NCBI RefSeq assembly: GCF_017304635.1
Contig: NZ_JAFKMA010000003.1
Span: 67,001 to 131,000, forward strand
Direction of reading: 5' to 3'
Length of the DNA: 64,000 nucleotides
Source: Sphingomonas sp.
GTDB taxonomy: Bacteria > Pseudomonadota > Alphaproteobacteria > Sphingomonadales > Sphingomonadaceae
Shown here: positions 15,886 through 25,296 of the stretch, piece after piece
How positions within the stretch are numbered: position 1 is the first letter of the stretch
How the letters are laid out: each line of letters opens with the position of its first letter
Program-made: the position numbers and the translations under genes
The notes under the pieces: generated by a model
Database searches by the model: none
The model's input: only the letters and a program-made list of their open reading frames with translations
What the model was told of the DNA's origin: nothing

Positions 15886-18189
15886 TTATTTCCGCCGCTT
15901 ACCCTGGTGACGGATGTTGCCCGGTCGGCCGCGTCGTTTCAAGACGCGCGGCGGGCGAGCGCCCGACGCGGCGCCGCGTCCCTCCGGTAGTTCGAACCGC
16001 AGCGCGCCGGAGACCGGGTTGGACTCGGCCAGCCGCAGCGTCAGCGTCTGACCGATCGCATATTCGTCGCCCGACGCCTCGCCGACCAGCTTCTTCGCCG
16101 CCTCGTCGTAGCGGAAATATTCGCCCCCCAGATCGCGCACCGGCATCAGCCCGTCGCCGCCGATCCCGTCGACCGTCGCGAAGAATCCGAAATTGGTGAC
16201 CCCGGTGATCCGCACCTCGACCAGTTCGCCGACGCGTTCGGCCAGATACGCGGCGACGTAGCGGTCGATCGTGTCGCGCTCCGCCTCCATCGCGCGGCGC
16301 TCCAGCCGGCTGATCGCCTCGCCGATCCGCTCCATGTTCGCGGCCTCGTCGTCGGTCAGCCCGCCCGGGCCGAGCTTGTACGCCGCGACCAGCGCGCGGT
16401 GCACGATCAGGTCGGCATAGCGGCGGATCGGCGAGGTGAAGTGTGCGTAACTGCCGAGACTCAGCCCGAAATGGCCGTGATTGGCCGGCGCGTAATAGGC
16501 CTGCGTCTGGCTGCGCAGCACCTGCTCCATCACCTGCGGCCGGAAATCCGCGTCGCCGATGCGATCGAGGATGTGGTTGAACGTCGCCGGACGGATCACC
16601 TGGCCGAGCGCGAATTTGACGCCGTACGTCTCCAGATAATCCTTCAGCGCGACCAGTTTCTCGCGCGCGGGCGGTTCGTGGACGCGGTACATGACCGGGG
16701 CCTTCTTCGCCTCCAGCGCCTTCGCCGCGGCGACGTTGGCGGCGATCATATAGTCCTCGATCAGGCGGTGCGCATCGAGCCGTTCGCGCGGCGCGACCGA
16801 CAGGATGCGCCCCTTCTCGTCGAGCATCACGCGACGTTCGGGCAGATCGAGGTCGAGCGGCTCCCGCGCATCCCGCGCCTTCGCCAGCGCGCGCCAACAG
16901 GACCAGAGCGGGGTGAGGATCGTCTTGAGCCCCTCCCCTTTAGGGGAGGGGTTGGGGGTGGGGGATATCTCATCGAGCCGGACCGCCCGTGACTGCCCCA
17001 CCCCAACCCCTCCCCTGAAGGGGAGGGGCTTGCCATCCATCACCGCCTGCGCATCTTCGTAGGCGACGTTCGCCGCGATCCGCACCACCGCGCGGGAGAA
17101 GCGCCACGCCTTTAGCTGCCCGTCCTTGCCGACCGTCAGGTGACACGCCAGCGCCGCGCGGTCCTCGCCGGTCTTCAGGCTGCACACCTCGGCCGACAGG
17201 ATCTCGGGCAGCATCGGCACGACGCGATCGGGGAAATAGACCGAATTGCCGCGCCGTCGCGCCTCGCGGTCGAGCGCCGAGCCGGGACGGACGTAGAACG
17301 ACACGTCGGCGATCGCGACCACCGCGCGCCAGCCGCCGGGATTGGCGGGATCGTCGTCCGGCGCCGCCCACACCGCGTCGTCATGGTCGCGCGCATCGGC
17401 CGGGTCGATCGCGACGATCGGCAGGTGCGTCAAATCCTCGCGGTCGTCGCCGAGTGGTTGTTTCGCGACGCATTCCGCCTCGTCCTGCGTCTCGTCGGCG
17501 AACTGGTCGGGGATGCCGTGCTCGTGGATCGCGATCAGCGAGAAGGCGCGTGGCGCGAACGGATCGCCCAGCCGCTCGGTCACGCGCGCGGTGATGCGCG
17601 GCGGGCGGCCCGCTTTTTCCGCCAGCACCAGGTCGCCGGCTTGCGCCTCGCCCGGATCGGAGACCGGATATTGCCGCCGCTCGCGTTTCTCGACCCCCTC
17701 CAGCCACAGTCCGTTCGCCTCGCGGCGGAGCACGCCGAGCATCAACTCGTCGCCCTTCGCCAATTGCTTCATCGGGTGCGCGATCCAGCCGTTGCCGGCC
17801 TCTTCCGTGCGCGCGAGGATGCGGTCGCCGATGCCCAAAGCCGACCGCTTGCCGCGCTCCCGCACGCGCAGCCGCGGCATCGGCGCGGCGTCGGCGTCCC
17901 AGCGTTCGGGCACCGCCCAGACGTTGCCCCCGTCGTCGACGTCGGTCACGCGCAGCACCGTCACCTTGGGCAGGCCGCCCATCTTGTGGAACGCGCGGCC
18001 CGGCGCCGAATCGATCAGCCCCTCGTCCGCCATGTCCTTCAGCAGCGCCTTCAGCGCGATCTTCTCCTGCGCGGTCAGCCCGAACGCCTTCGCGATCTCG
18101 CGCTTGCCCGTCGGCTGGTCGGACGACGTGATGAAGTCGAGGATCTGCTGTCGAGTGGGAAGGCCGGGCTGTCGCTTGGGTCTGGGCAT
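15886..18189 (-). CDS. rnr: Ribonuclease R (RNB-domain exoribonuclease)
   Basis: 767 residues from the ATG at 18189 (MPRPKRQPGLPTRQ). Order: N-terminal winged helix (10-65), cold-shock domains (75-230), RNB catalytic domain with the acidic cluster IDPADARDHDDAVW (261-274), S1 domain (about 640-720) and a basic tail ending KRRK. It degrades structured RNA 3' to 5'. Odd: residues about 386-421 (starting GKPLPFRGGVGVGQ) are encoded by a GC-rich inverted-repeat element lying in frame inside the RNB domain, absent from ordinary RNase R. Divergent from glpD. Confidence 0.92.
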   Translation of the reverse strand: MPRPKRQPGLPTRQQILDFITSSDQPTGKREIAKAFGLTAQEKIALKALLKDMADEGLIDSAPGRAFHKMGGLPKVTVLRVTDVDDGGNVWAVPERWDADAAPMPRLRVRERGKRSALGIGDRILARTEEAGNGWIAHPMKQLAKGDELMLGVLRREANGLWLEGVEKRERRQYPVSDPGEAQAGDLVLAEKAGRPPRITARVTERLGDPFAPRAFSLIAIHEHGIPDQFADETQDEAECVAKQPLGDDREDLTHLPIVAIDPADARDHDDAVWAAPDDDPANPGGWRAVVAIADVSFYVRPGSALDREARRRGNSVYFPDRVVPMLPEILSAEVCSLKTGEDRAALACHLTVGKDGQLKAWRFSRAVVRIAANVAYEDAQAVMDGKPLPFRGGVGVGQSRAVRLDEISPTPNPSPKGEGLKTILTPLWSCWRALAKARDAREPLDLDLPERRVMLDEKGRILSVAPRERLDAHRLIEDYMIAANVAAAKALEAKKAPVMYRVHEPPAREKLVALKDYLETYGVKFALGQVIRPATFNHILDRIGDADFRPQVMEQVLRSQTQAYYAPANHGHFGLSLGSYAHFTSPIRRYADLIVHRALVAAYKLGPGGLTDDEAANMERIGEAISRLERRAMEAERDTIDRYVAAYLAERVGELVEVRITGVTNFGFFATVDGIGGDGLMPVRDLGGEYFRYDEAAKKLVGEASGDEYAIGQTLTLRLAESNPVSGALRFELPEGRGAASGARPPRVLKRRGRPGNIRHQGKRRK
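16928..17031. repeat. REP-doublet palindromic element inside the rnr coding sequence
   Basis: On the rnr coding strand the element reads GCCCCTCCCC-ttca-GGGGAGGGG, then TTGGGGTGGGG, a 30-base unique centre, then CCCCACCCCCAA, CCCCTCCCC-taaa-GGGGAGGGG-CT: two hairpins in mirror orientation. It encodes about 34 extra residues and keeps the rnr frame open on both sides. No comparable segment is expected at this position of the RNB domain. Confidence 0.9.
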
Positions 18190-18227
18190 CGGAGAAGAGA
18201 TAGGCTCCCGCAATCTCTTCGTCACCC

Positions 18228-18312
18228 CGGGCTTGTCCCGGGCCCCGCGGTGCCGCACATCAGGCGCAGCGGCGCTCGCGGCACGGTGGATGCCGGGACG
18301 AGCCCGGCATGA
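18228..18312. repeat. REP doublet in the rnr-glpD divergent region
   Basis: Hairpins CCCGGGC-ttg-TCCCGGG and GCCGGG-acga-GCCCGGC flank inverted inner arms (gcggtgccgc ... gcggcacggtgg). The inner arm is the reverse complement of part of the copy at 13801-13887. It fills most of the 134-bp gap between the divergent starts of rnr (18189) and glpD (18324), so it probably overlaps their promoters. Confidence 0.8.
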
Positions 18313-18323
18313 CGGAAGGATTG

Positions 18324-19799
18324 ATGGCGGAACCCTACGACCTCCTGATCGCCGGCGGCGGGATCAACGGGTGCGCGATCGCGCGCGAGGCGGCGCTGCT
18401 GGGGCTGCGCGTGCTGCTGGTCGAGCGCGACGATATCGCCAGCCACACCTCGTCGGCCTCGACCAAGCTGATCCATGGCGGCCTGCGCTACCTCGAATAT
18501 TACGATTTCCGACTGGTGGCGGAGGCGTTGCGCGAGCGCGAGCGGCTGCTCCGCGCGGCGCCCCACATCATTCGCCCGCTGCGCTTCGTCCTGCCGCAGG
18601 AAAATTCGCTGCGGCCGTGGTGGATGATCCGGCTGGGCCTCTACCTCTACGACTGGCTGGGCGGGAAGATCAGCCTGCCGCGCTCGCGCGGGCTGCGGCG
18701 GACCGACACGGCGTACACCGCGCCGTTGAAGGGCGGGAGCAGCGGGTTCGTCTATTCGGACGCGCAGGTCGACGATTCGCGGCTGACCCTGCTCAACGCG
18801 ATGGACGCGGCCGCGAACGGGGCCGACATCCGCACGTGCGTCGCGCTGGAGAGCGCGCAGCGGCGCGACGGGCTGTGGCACGCGACGCTGTCGGACGGCA
18901 GCGACGTGGCGGCGCGCGCGCTGGTCAACGCAGCGGGCCCGTGGGTGCATTTGCTGCTCGACCGTCTCGGTCTCGCGGGCCGCGCCAACGTGCGGCTGGT
19001 CAAGGGCAGCCATATCGTCGTGCCGAAGCTGTACGACGGCGACCACGCCTACATGCTGCAAATGCCCGACCGGCGGATCATCTTCGCGATCCCGTGGCAG
19101 GGCGCGACCGAAATCGGCACCACCGACATTCCGGTCGAACGGCCCGAGGACGCCGTCATCACCGACGACGAGATCCGCTATCTGTGCGACGGCGTGAACC
19201 AGCATTTCGTCCGGCAGGTCGCGCCCGGCGACGTCATCGGTAGCTGGTCGGGGGTGCGCCCGCTCTACGACGACGGCGCCAGCGAGGCGAAGGCGGTGAC
19301 GCGCGATTACGTGCTCGAACTGGACGGCGCCAAGGATTCTGGGGCGGCTCCCCTGCTCAGCGTGTTCGGCGGCAAGATCACCACCGGGCGGCATCTGGCG
19401 GAAGAAGCGCTGGCGAAGCTCGCGCCCGCACTCGGCATCACGGCGCGGCCGATCACCCGAGCGCGGGTCTTTCCCGGCGGGGCGATCGACGATTTCGACG
19501 CGTTCCTGGCCCGCGTGCGCGCGACGTGGCCGTTCCTGGGCGAGGCGCGATCGGCGCGGATGGCGCATGCCTATGGCTCGATGCTCGGCGAGATGCTGGC
19601 GGGCGTCGGCGACGAAGCGGCACTGGGCGCTAACCTGGGCGGCGGCATTACCGAGGTCGAGGCGCGCTGGATGATGACCCGCGAATGGGCGCGCACCGCC
19701 GACGACGCGCTCGACCGGCGGAGCAAGGTGGGGCTGGCGCTGACGCCCGACCAGCGCACCGCGTTCACGACGGCCTGGAACGGCTTAGCGTCTCCTTAA
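18324..19799 (+). CDS. glpD: Glycerol-3-phosphate dehydrogenase (FAD-dependent)
   Basis: 491 residues. The FAD-binding motif GGGINGCAIAREAALLG lies at about residues 12-28, followed by the conserved STKLIHGGLRYLEYYDF; the C-terminal DAO-C helical domain is present (residues about 390-490). It oxidises glycerol 3-phosphate to dihydroxyacetone phosphate at the inner membrane and passes electrons to quinone. An AGGA ribosome site lies 6-7 bases before the ATG at 18324; an in-frame ATG at 18309 is possible but worse placed. No glpK or glpF is nearby. Confidence 0.93.
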   Translation: MAEPYDLLIAGGGINGCAIAREAALLGLRVLLVERDDIASHTSSASTKLIHGGLRYLEYYDFRLVAEALRERERLLRAAPHIIRPLRFVLPQENSLRPWWMIRLGLYLYDWLGGKISLPRSRGLRRTDTAYTAPLKGGSSGFVYSDAQVDDSRLTLLNAMDAAANGADIRTCVALESAQRRDGLWHATLSDGSDVAARALVNAAGPWVHLLLDRLGLAGRANVRLVKGSHIVVPKLYDGDHAYMLQMPDRRIIFAIPWQGATEIGTTDIPVERPEDAVITDDEIRYLCDGVNQHFVRQVAPGDVIGSWSGVRPLYDDGASEAKAVTRDYVLELDGAKDSGAAPLLSVFGGKITTGRHLAEEALAKLAPALGITARPITRARVFPGGAIDDFDAFLARVRATWPFLGEARSARMAHAYGSMLGEMLAGVGDEAALGANLGGGITEVEARWMMTREWARTADDALDRRSKVGLALTPDQRTAFTTAWNGLASP

Positions 19800-19815
19800 C
19801 CGGCCGGCGCGCAGG

Positions 19816-20175
19816 ATGCCGCGCGGTAATCCGGGGCGGGACGTGGCAACCAGGTTTTCGCAATATCGCCAGGTCGAGCCGGCGTCGCTCGAACGGCGCG
19901 ACGAGCCGCGGCTGAAGCTGTCGGTGACGCGCGCCAGCGTGCGCCGCCACGGCAAGGCGCCGGTCGAAGCGTTGCTCCACGATCTGTCCGCCTATGGCTG
20001 TCGCATCGCCAGCGAGATCGCGGCGGAGGCCGGCGAGCGGCTGTGGCTGCGGTTCGACGGGCGGATGCCGATCGCCGCGACCGTGGTGTGGTGCGAGGGC
20101 GGCATGGTCGGGTGCCGCTTCGACGAGCCGATCGACCGCGCGATGATGCGCGCGCTGACGCTGCGGCTGGTCTAG
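19816..20175 (+). CDS. PilZ domain protein (putative c-di-GMP receptor)
   Basis: 119 residues, a stand-alone PilZ domain. The c-di-GMP-binding motifs are both present: RRDEPR (RxxxR) near residues 27-32 and DLSAYG (D/NxSxxG) near 56-61. It probably acts as an adaptor that alters an effector on binding c-di-GMP. The start is uncertain: ATG at 19816 or GTG at 19843. It follows glpD by 16 bp but has no evident link to glycerol metabolism, and is convergent with the thioesterase gene. Confidence 0.85.
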   Translation: MPRGNPGRDVATRFSQYRQVEPASLERRDEPRLKLSVTRASVRRHGKAPVEALLHDLSAYGCRIASEIAAEAGERLWLRFDGRMPIAATVVWCEGGMVGCRFDEPIDRAMMRALTLRLV

Positions 20176-20609
20176 CGTGCGCCGTCCAGCGCGATCACCG
20201 CGAGCGTGATCCGCGACAGGCAGACCAGTTTCCCGGCCTCGTCGACGATCCGGATCGTCCACACCTGAGTCGTACGCCCGATCGACTCAGCGGTCGCCGT
20301 GGCGGTGACGTAGCCTGACATGACCGGGCGGATGTGGTTGGCATTGATCTCCATGCCCACCGTCGCGTGGCGCGCCGGGTCGAGCGTCATCGCGCCGCCG
20401 ACCGACGCCACCGTCTCCGCCAGCGCGACCGACGCGCCGCCATGCAGCCGCCCGAACGGCTGGTGCGTGCGAGCACCGACCGGCATCCGCGCGGCGATCC
20501 AGTCGTCACCCACCTCGGTGAACTCGATCCCGATATGCCCCGCCATCGACGCCGCGCCGAGCTGCGTCAGCGCGGCGGGATCGGGCCGGATGCCGCCGAA
20601 CCAGATCAT
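20172..20609 (-). CDS. PaaI family thioesterase (hot-dog fold)
   Basis: 145 residues from the ATG at 20609. It has the PaaI/YdiI signature FGRLHGGASVALAETVAS, carrying the catalytic-region glycines and acid, and the typical NANHIRPV segment. It hydrolyses an acyl-CoA or aromatic thioester, not specified here. Its ATG overlaps the last base of the proS stop codon (TGATG), indicating translational coupling. Confidence 0.88.
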   Translation of the reverse strand: MIWFGGIRPDPAALTQLGAASMAGHIGIEFTEVGDDWIAARMPVGARTHQPFGRLHGGASVALAETVASVGGAMTLDPARHATVGMEINANHIRPVMSGYVTATATAESIGRTTQVWTIRIVDEAGKLVCLSRITLAVIALDGAR

Positions 20610-22144
20610 CAATAGGCCCGCGCGATCAACACGCGCTCGACCGCGGGTTCGCCGGTGAAGATGCACGCGCCGCCCGCCGGCGCCGCGTCGCGCGGAGTGT
20701 TGCGCAGCGTCAGCTTGAGCGCCTTGAGTTGCTCGACCACCTTCTCCAGCGCGGCACCGGTCGGCTTCGACCAGGGCGCCAGCACCCAGCCGGGCTTGTC
20801 GACGCCGTCCGCGAAGAACGCCTGCAACCCTGCCATGTCGCCGACGTCGGTCGCGATCGCGCCGTCGAGCCGCGCCTTTGCCTCCGCGAACAGGCCGTCC
20901 TGGATGCCGGCCAGCATCGCCGCCGCCGCGCCGACGAACTCCGCCTTCGCCACCACCGCGCTGTCGAGCTTGCCGTCCTCGCGGTACAGCCGGTCGCGGC
21001 GGATGACGCTGACGTTGCTGCCCGCCATGTCGCGCCCGCCGACCTCGATCACGATCGGCGCGCCCTTCTTCACCCAGCCCCAGCGCTTGGTCGCCGCCTT
21101 GGTCGCCTTCAGGTCGAGCAGCACGCGCACCGGCTCGCCGAGCGCACTCAGCCCCGCCAGTTCCTCACGCAACGCCGTGCAATAGTCGACCAGCGCCGCA
21201 TCCTCCGGCTGGTCGCGCAGCATCGGCACGATCACGACCTGCCACGGCGCGATCCGCGGCGGCACGCGCAAACCGTCATCGTCGCCGTGCACCATGATAA
21301 GCCCGCCGATCATCCGCGTCGACACGCCCCAGCTGGTCGTATTGGCATATTCGAGTTCGCCGTTCGCATTCTGGAACTTGATGTCCTGGGCATGCGCGAA
21401 GTTGGTGCCGAGGAAATGGCTGGTCCCGGCTTGGAGCGCCTTGCCGTCCTGCATCATCGCCTCGATCGACCAGGTCTCGACCGCGCCGGGGAAGCGCTCG
21501 TTCTCCGGCTTCTCGCCCGCCACTACCGGCAGCGCGACGCACTCCTCGGCGAAGCTGCGATAGACTTCCAGCATCTTCAGCGTCTCGTCGCGCGCCTCGG
21601 CCTCGCTGGCGTGCGCGGTATGCCCCTCCTGCCACAGGAACTCCGCCGTCCGCAGGAACATCCGCGTGCGCATCTCCCACCGCACCACGTTCGCCCATTG
21701 GTTGATAAGCACCGGCAGGTCGCGCCACGATTGCACCCAGCGCGCGAAGGCGGTGCCGATCACCGTCTCGCTGGTCGGCCGCACGACCAGCGGCTCCTCC
21801 AGCTTCGCGGCAGGATCGGGGATCAGCTTGCCCTTGCCGTCGGGGATAAGCCGATGGTGCGTGACCACCGCCATCTCCTTGGCGAAGCCCTCGACATGCT
21901 CCGCTTCCTTTTCGAAATAGGACAGCGGGATGAAAAGCGGGAAATAGCAATTCTCGTGGCCCGTCGCCTTGATCTTGTCGTCGAGCAGCCGCTGCATCCG
22001 TTCCCAGATGCCGTAGCCCCACGGCCGGATGACCATGCACCCGCGCACGCCCGATTCCTCGGCCATGTCGGCCTCGGCGATGACGGTCTGGTACCATTGC
22101 GCGAAATCGCCCGCGCGGGTGACGGGAAGGGCATGCTTTATCAT
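20609..22144 (-). CDS. proS: Prolyl-tRNA synthetase, archaeal/eukaryotic-like type
   Basis: 511 residues. Class II motifs are visible: VIRPWGYGIWERMQ (motif 1 region), MRTRMFLRTAEFLWQEGHTA (motif 2) and GTSHFLGTNFAHAQDIKF. The anticodon-binding domain starts with PRIAPWQVVIVP, and the C-terminus ends in VERVLIARAY. It charges tRNA-Pro. The lack of an editing insertion and the GTSHFLG/PRIAPWQ motifs place it in the archaeal/eukaryotic-type (ProS type 3) group rather than the short bacterial form usual in other alphaproteobacteria; this is from memory. Confidence 0.9.
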   Translation of the reverse strand: MIKHALPVTRAGDFAQWYQTVIAEADMAEESGVRGCMVIRPWGYGIWERMQRLLDDKIKATGHENCYFPLFIPLSYFEKEAEHVEGFAKEMAVVTHHRLIPDGKGKLIPDPAAKLEEPLVVRPTSETVIGTAFARWVQSWRDLPVLINQWANVVRWEMRTRMFLRTAEFLWQEGHTAHASEAEARDETLKMLEVYRSFAEECVALPVVAGEKPENERFPGAVETWSIEAMMQDGKALQAGTSHFLGTNFAHAQDIKFQNANGELEYANTTSWGVSTRMIGGLIMVHGDDDGLRVPPRIAPWQVVIVPMLRDQPEDAALVDYCTALREELAGLSALGEPVRVLLDLKATKAATKRWGWVKKGAPIVIEVGGRDMAGSNVSVIRRDRLYREDGKLDSAVVAKAEFVGAAAAMLAGIQDGLFAEAKARLDGAIATDVGDMAGLQAFFADGVDKPGWVLAPWSKPTGAALEKVVEQLKALKLTLRNTPRDAAPAGGACIFTGEPAVERVLIARAY

Positions 22145-22234
22145 GGCGCGGCGGATAGCCGCTAACGTCTCGCCCGTCACCCTCCGGCTTGCCCCGCCGG
22201 CGGGGTTGCGGCACGGCGAGCGCCGGGGACGATC

Positions 22235-23146
22235 ATGACGAACACCGTACAGGGCGACCGACTGTTGCTGGCGATCGGCGCGCGGCTGGTCGCGGCGCTG
22301 TCGCTCACGTCGATGAACGCGATCGTGAAGCTGGCCGAGGCGCGCGGCGCCGGGGTCGGCGAGCTGCTGTTCTTTCGCCAGGCGACCATCGTGCCGGTGC
22401 TCGCGACGTGTCTGGCGCTGGGGCCGGGGCTCGGGGTGCTTCGCACCGGGCGGATCGGCGCGCATGCGCTGCGCGCGGCGAGCGGGCTGACCGGCCTCGC
22501 CTTCCTGTTCTTCACCGTCTCGCTGTTGCCGCTGGCCGAGGCGACGACGCTGACCTTCACCGCGCCGCTGTTCGCGACCCTGCTCGGTGCGCTGGTGCTG
22601 GGCGAACCGACCGGCTGGCATCGCTGGAGCGCCGTCGCGCTCGGCTTTGCCGGCGTGACGATCGTGGTGCATCCCGGCGCCGGGCATTTCGCGCCGCTCG
22701 GGACCGCGCTGGGGCTGCTCTATGCGCTGATGACCGCGATCGTCTCGATCCAGCTGCGCCGGATCGGGCGGACCGAGCATCCGCTCGCCACCGTCTTCTG
22801 GTTCGGCGCGCTGTCGTTGCCGGTGTGCGCGATCGCGATGGCGCTGTCGTGGCGGCCGCACCCGGTCGAGGTCTGGGTGATGATGGTCGCGGTCGGTCTG
22901 ATCGGGGCGCTGACGCAGATCTGCCTGACCGCGTCGCTGCGGCTCGGCCCGGTCTCGGTGGTCGTGCCGATGGATTATTCGGGGCTGATCTGGGCGACCC
23001 TGTACGGTTTCGCGCTGTTCGGCGTGCTGCCCGACTGGACGACGTGGCTCGGCGCCCCGTTGATCGTGGCGAGCGGCATCTACATCGTGCTGCGCGAAAG
23101 CCGCCTGAAGCGCGTCAAGACCGAGAGCGCCGGCGCGGAGGTCTAG
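22235..23146 (+). CDS. DMT (EamA) family transporter
   Basis: 303 residues with ten hydrophobic helices arranged as two EamA repeats. Typical features are SLTSMNAIVKLAE in helix 1, FRQATIVP in helix 2 and PMDYSGLIWATLYGF near the C-terminus. It is probably an inner-membrane exporter of metabolites; the substrate is unknown. The ATG at 22235 has GGGGA upstream. It is divergent from proS with a 90-bp gap. Confidence 0.88.
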   Translation: MTNTVQGDRLLLAIGARLVAALSLTSMNAIVKLAEARGAGVGELLFFRQATIVPVLATCLALGPGLGVLRTGRIGAHALRAASGLTGLAFLFFTVSLLPLAEATTLTFTAPLFATLLGALVLGEPTGWHRWSAVALGFAGVTIVVHPGAGHFAPLGTALGLLYALMTAIVSIQLRRIGRTEHPLATVFWFGALSLPVCAIAMALSWRPHPVEVWVMMVAVGLIGALTQICLTASLRLGPVSVVVPMDYSGLIWATLYGFALFGVLPDWTTWLGAPLIVASGIYIVLRESRLKRVKTESAGAEV

Positions 23147-23156
23147 GACGCGCGAG

Positions 23157-23663
23157 CTACGCCCGCGCTTCCTCCAGCATCCGCTTCGCGCGCAGGTACA
23201 TCTCGACGCGCGTCATCGTGAACGTGCCGAGCGCCAGCGCCAGCGCGCCGTCGGTCACCAGCATCACGTCGAAGCCGAGCGAGCGCCCCTCATTCTGCGC
23301 GAACGACTTGACGAGGATGATCGCGAGCAGGAACAGGATCGCGAGCGGCGACCCCTTCTGGCTGAGCGCGTGGGTGTCGGGGTCGACATGGATCTGCATC
23401 ATCCGCCCGCGCTGCCACCCGATCGCCGCGCCGATCGCCAGCGCGACCGCGGCGACGATCCACCCTTGCGCCGATGGCGGCTGCGCGACGAAATTGGCGA
23501 CGACGATCGCCAGATAGATCGCCGGCACGATCCACATCTGGTTCAGCCGCAACGGCCGTACGCGCATCATCGACCGCGCGCGCAACGAGAAGACGATCCC
23601 GATCACCACGATCGGGATCAGATATTGCAGCAACCCCGTGGGCTGAACGACCTGACCGTGCAT
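23157..23663 (-). CDS. Four-helix membrane protein, possibly CcdC/DUF1453-like
   Basis: 168 residues with about five hydrophobic segments: LLQYLIPIVVIGIVFSL, IVPAIYLAIVVANFV, GWIVAAVALAIGAAIG, SPLAILFLLAIILVK and the last near residues 132-148. The motif AIGWQRGRMMQIHVDPD followed by a membrane segment resembles the CcdC (DUF1453) family, which I assign only tentatively. It lies 58 bp downstream of gcvPB on the same strand and could be read from that operon. Function unknown. Confidence 0.65.
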   Translation of the reverse strand: MHGQVVQPTGLLQYLIPIVVIGIVFSLRARSMMRVRPLRLNQMWIVPAIYLAIVVANFVAQPPSAQGWIVAAVALAIGAAIGWQRGRMMQIHVDPDTHALSQKGSPLAILFLLAIILVKSFAQNEGRSLGFDVMLVTDGALALALGTFTMTRVEMYLRAKRMLEEARA

Positions 23664-23721
23664 GCGCGACCCCCTGTTAGCGGGCCTGTGTTAGCAGGCT
23701 AGATCACTCCCACGCCAGCCC

Positions 23722-25296
23722 CTATTCGGCGGCCGCCGCCAGTTCCGGGTCCTTCCACACCAGCACGGGTTTCCGCGCCGCCAGCGTCTCGTCGAGGCGG
23801 CGGCGGGGCGCGAAATGCGGGGCGGAGCGCAGCCGCTCGTCGCCCGCCTTCGCGCGTTCCGCGACCGAGCGCAGCGCGCCGATGAACTCGTCCAGCGCCG
23901 CCTTCGATTCAGTCTCGGTCGGCTCGACCAGCATCGCACCGTGCACCACCAGCGGGAAATACATCGTCATCGGGTGGAAGCCCTCGTCGATCAGCCCCTT
24001 GGCGACGTCGATCGTCGAGAAACCGTCCGCCAGCCCTGCGTCGGAGAAGATCGCCTCGTGCATGCACGGGCCGCTGTTCGCGAACGGCGCGTCGAGCGTA
24101 TTCTCCAGGCTGCGCAGCACGTAGTTGGCGTTGAGCACCGCATCCTCGGCGACCTGGCGCAGGCCGTCGGCGCCGTGGCTGAGGATGTAGGTCAGCGCGC
24201 GGGTGAACATGCCCATCTGGCCGTGGAACGCGCACATCCGGCCGAAGCTGTCGGGATGGCGGTCGCCGACCGTCTCTTCCTCGACCAGGGTGATGTGCCC
24301 GTCCGCGTAACGCTCGGTGAACGGCAGCGGGCCATAGGGCGACAGCGCTTCCGACAGCACCACCGGCCCCGATCCCGGCCCGCCGCCGCCGTGCGGGGTC
24401 GAGAAGGTCTTGTGCAGGTTGATGTGCATCGCATCGACGCCCAGGTCGCCCGGGCGCACCCGCCCGACGATCGCGTTGAAGTTGGCGCCGTCGCAATAGA
24501 CGTAGCCGCCCGCCGCATGCACCGCGTCCGAGATCGCCTTCATGTCGCGCTCGAACAGGCCGCAGGTGTTGGGGTTGGTAATCATCACCCCCGCGACATC
24601 GGGGCCGAGTCGGGCCTTGAGCGCTGCCAGATCGACGCGGCCATCGGCGGTCGCGGGAATATCCTCGACGCTGTAGCCGGCGAAGGCGGCGGTGGCGGGG
24701 TTGGTGCCGTGCGCCGATTCGGGGACGAGGATGACCTTGCGGTGTCCCTCGCCCTTCGCCTCCAGCGCCGCTTTGATGCACAGGATGCCGCATAGTTCGC
24801 CATGCGCGCCGGCCTTGGGCGTCATCGCGACGCCGTGCATCCCGGTCAGCTCGATCAGCCACACCGCCAGCTCGTTGATGACGCCGAGCGCGCCCTGCAC
24901 GGTGTCCACCGGCTGGAGCGGATGGATGTCGGCGAACCCGGGCAGCCGCGCCATCTTCTCGTTCAGCCGCGGATTATGCTTCATCGTGCATGAGCCGAGC
25001 GGGAACAGGCCCAGGTCGATCGCATAGTTCTGGCGCGACAGGCGCGTGTAGTGGCGGACCGTCTCCGGCTCGCTCAAACCGGGCAAACCGATCCTGTTTT
25101 CGCGGGCCAGGCCCCCCAGACGCGACGAAACGGCGGGGGGTGCGCCAACTTCCACGCCGGTCGTGTCGGTCGAGCCGATCTCGAAGATCAGCGGTTCCTC
25201 CAGCATCAACGCGCGGTTGCCGGTATGCGTCTGCGTGGCACCTTCGCCAACTTCGGGCGCGGACGGGCGCCAGCCGCTCTGGTTGATGTTGCTCAT
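23722..25296 (-). CDS. gcvPB: Glycine dehydrogenase (decarboxylating) subunit 2
   Basis: 524 residues, the C-terminal half of the P-protein in its two-subunit form. The PLP-binding lysine lies in the conserved [19 protein letters not shown]. It decarboxylates glycine and passes the aminomethyl group to the lipoyl arm of GcvH. The ATG at 25296 overlaps the gcvPA stop (ATGA). It closes the glycine-cleavage operon that starts behind the riboswitch at 28625-28810. Confidence 0.95.
   Translation of the reverse strand: MSNINQSGWRPSAPEVGEGATQTHTGNRALMLEEPLIFEIGSTDTTGVEVGAPPAVSSRLGGLARENRIGLPGLSEPETVRHYTRLSRQNYAIDLGLFPLGSCTMKHNPRLNEKMARLPGFADIHPLQPVDTVQGALGVINELAVWLIELTGMHGVAMTPKAGAHGELCGILCIKAALEAKGEGHRKVILVPESAHGTNPATAAFAGYSVEDIPATADGRVDLAALKARLGPDVAGVMITNPNTCGLFERDMKAISDAVHAAGGYVYCDGANFNAIVGRVRPGDLGVDAMHINLHKTFSTPHGGGGPGSGPVVLSEALSPYGPLPFTERYADGHITLVEEETVGDRHPDSFGRMCAFHGQMGMFTRALTYILSHGADGLRQVAEDAVLNANYVLRSLENTLDAPFANSGPCMHEAIFSDAGLADGFSTIDVAKGLIDEGFHPMTMYFPLVVHGAMLVEPTETESKAALDEFIGALRSVAERAKAGDERLRSAPHFAPRRRLDETLAARKPVLVWKDPELAAAAE

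Noticed and set aside
16928-17031. Reading the rnr element as a terminator or an intron
   Set aside because: The frame is open throughout, no T-run exists, and no group I or II intron features are visible.
17140-19243. Long plus-strand frames opposite rnr and shifted through glpD
   Set aside because: They run antisense through rnr and out of frame through glpD; no recognisable domain.
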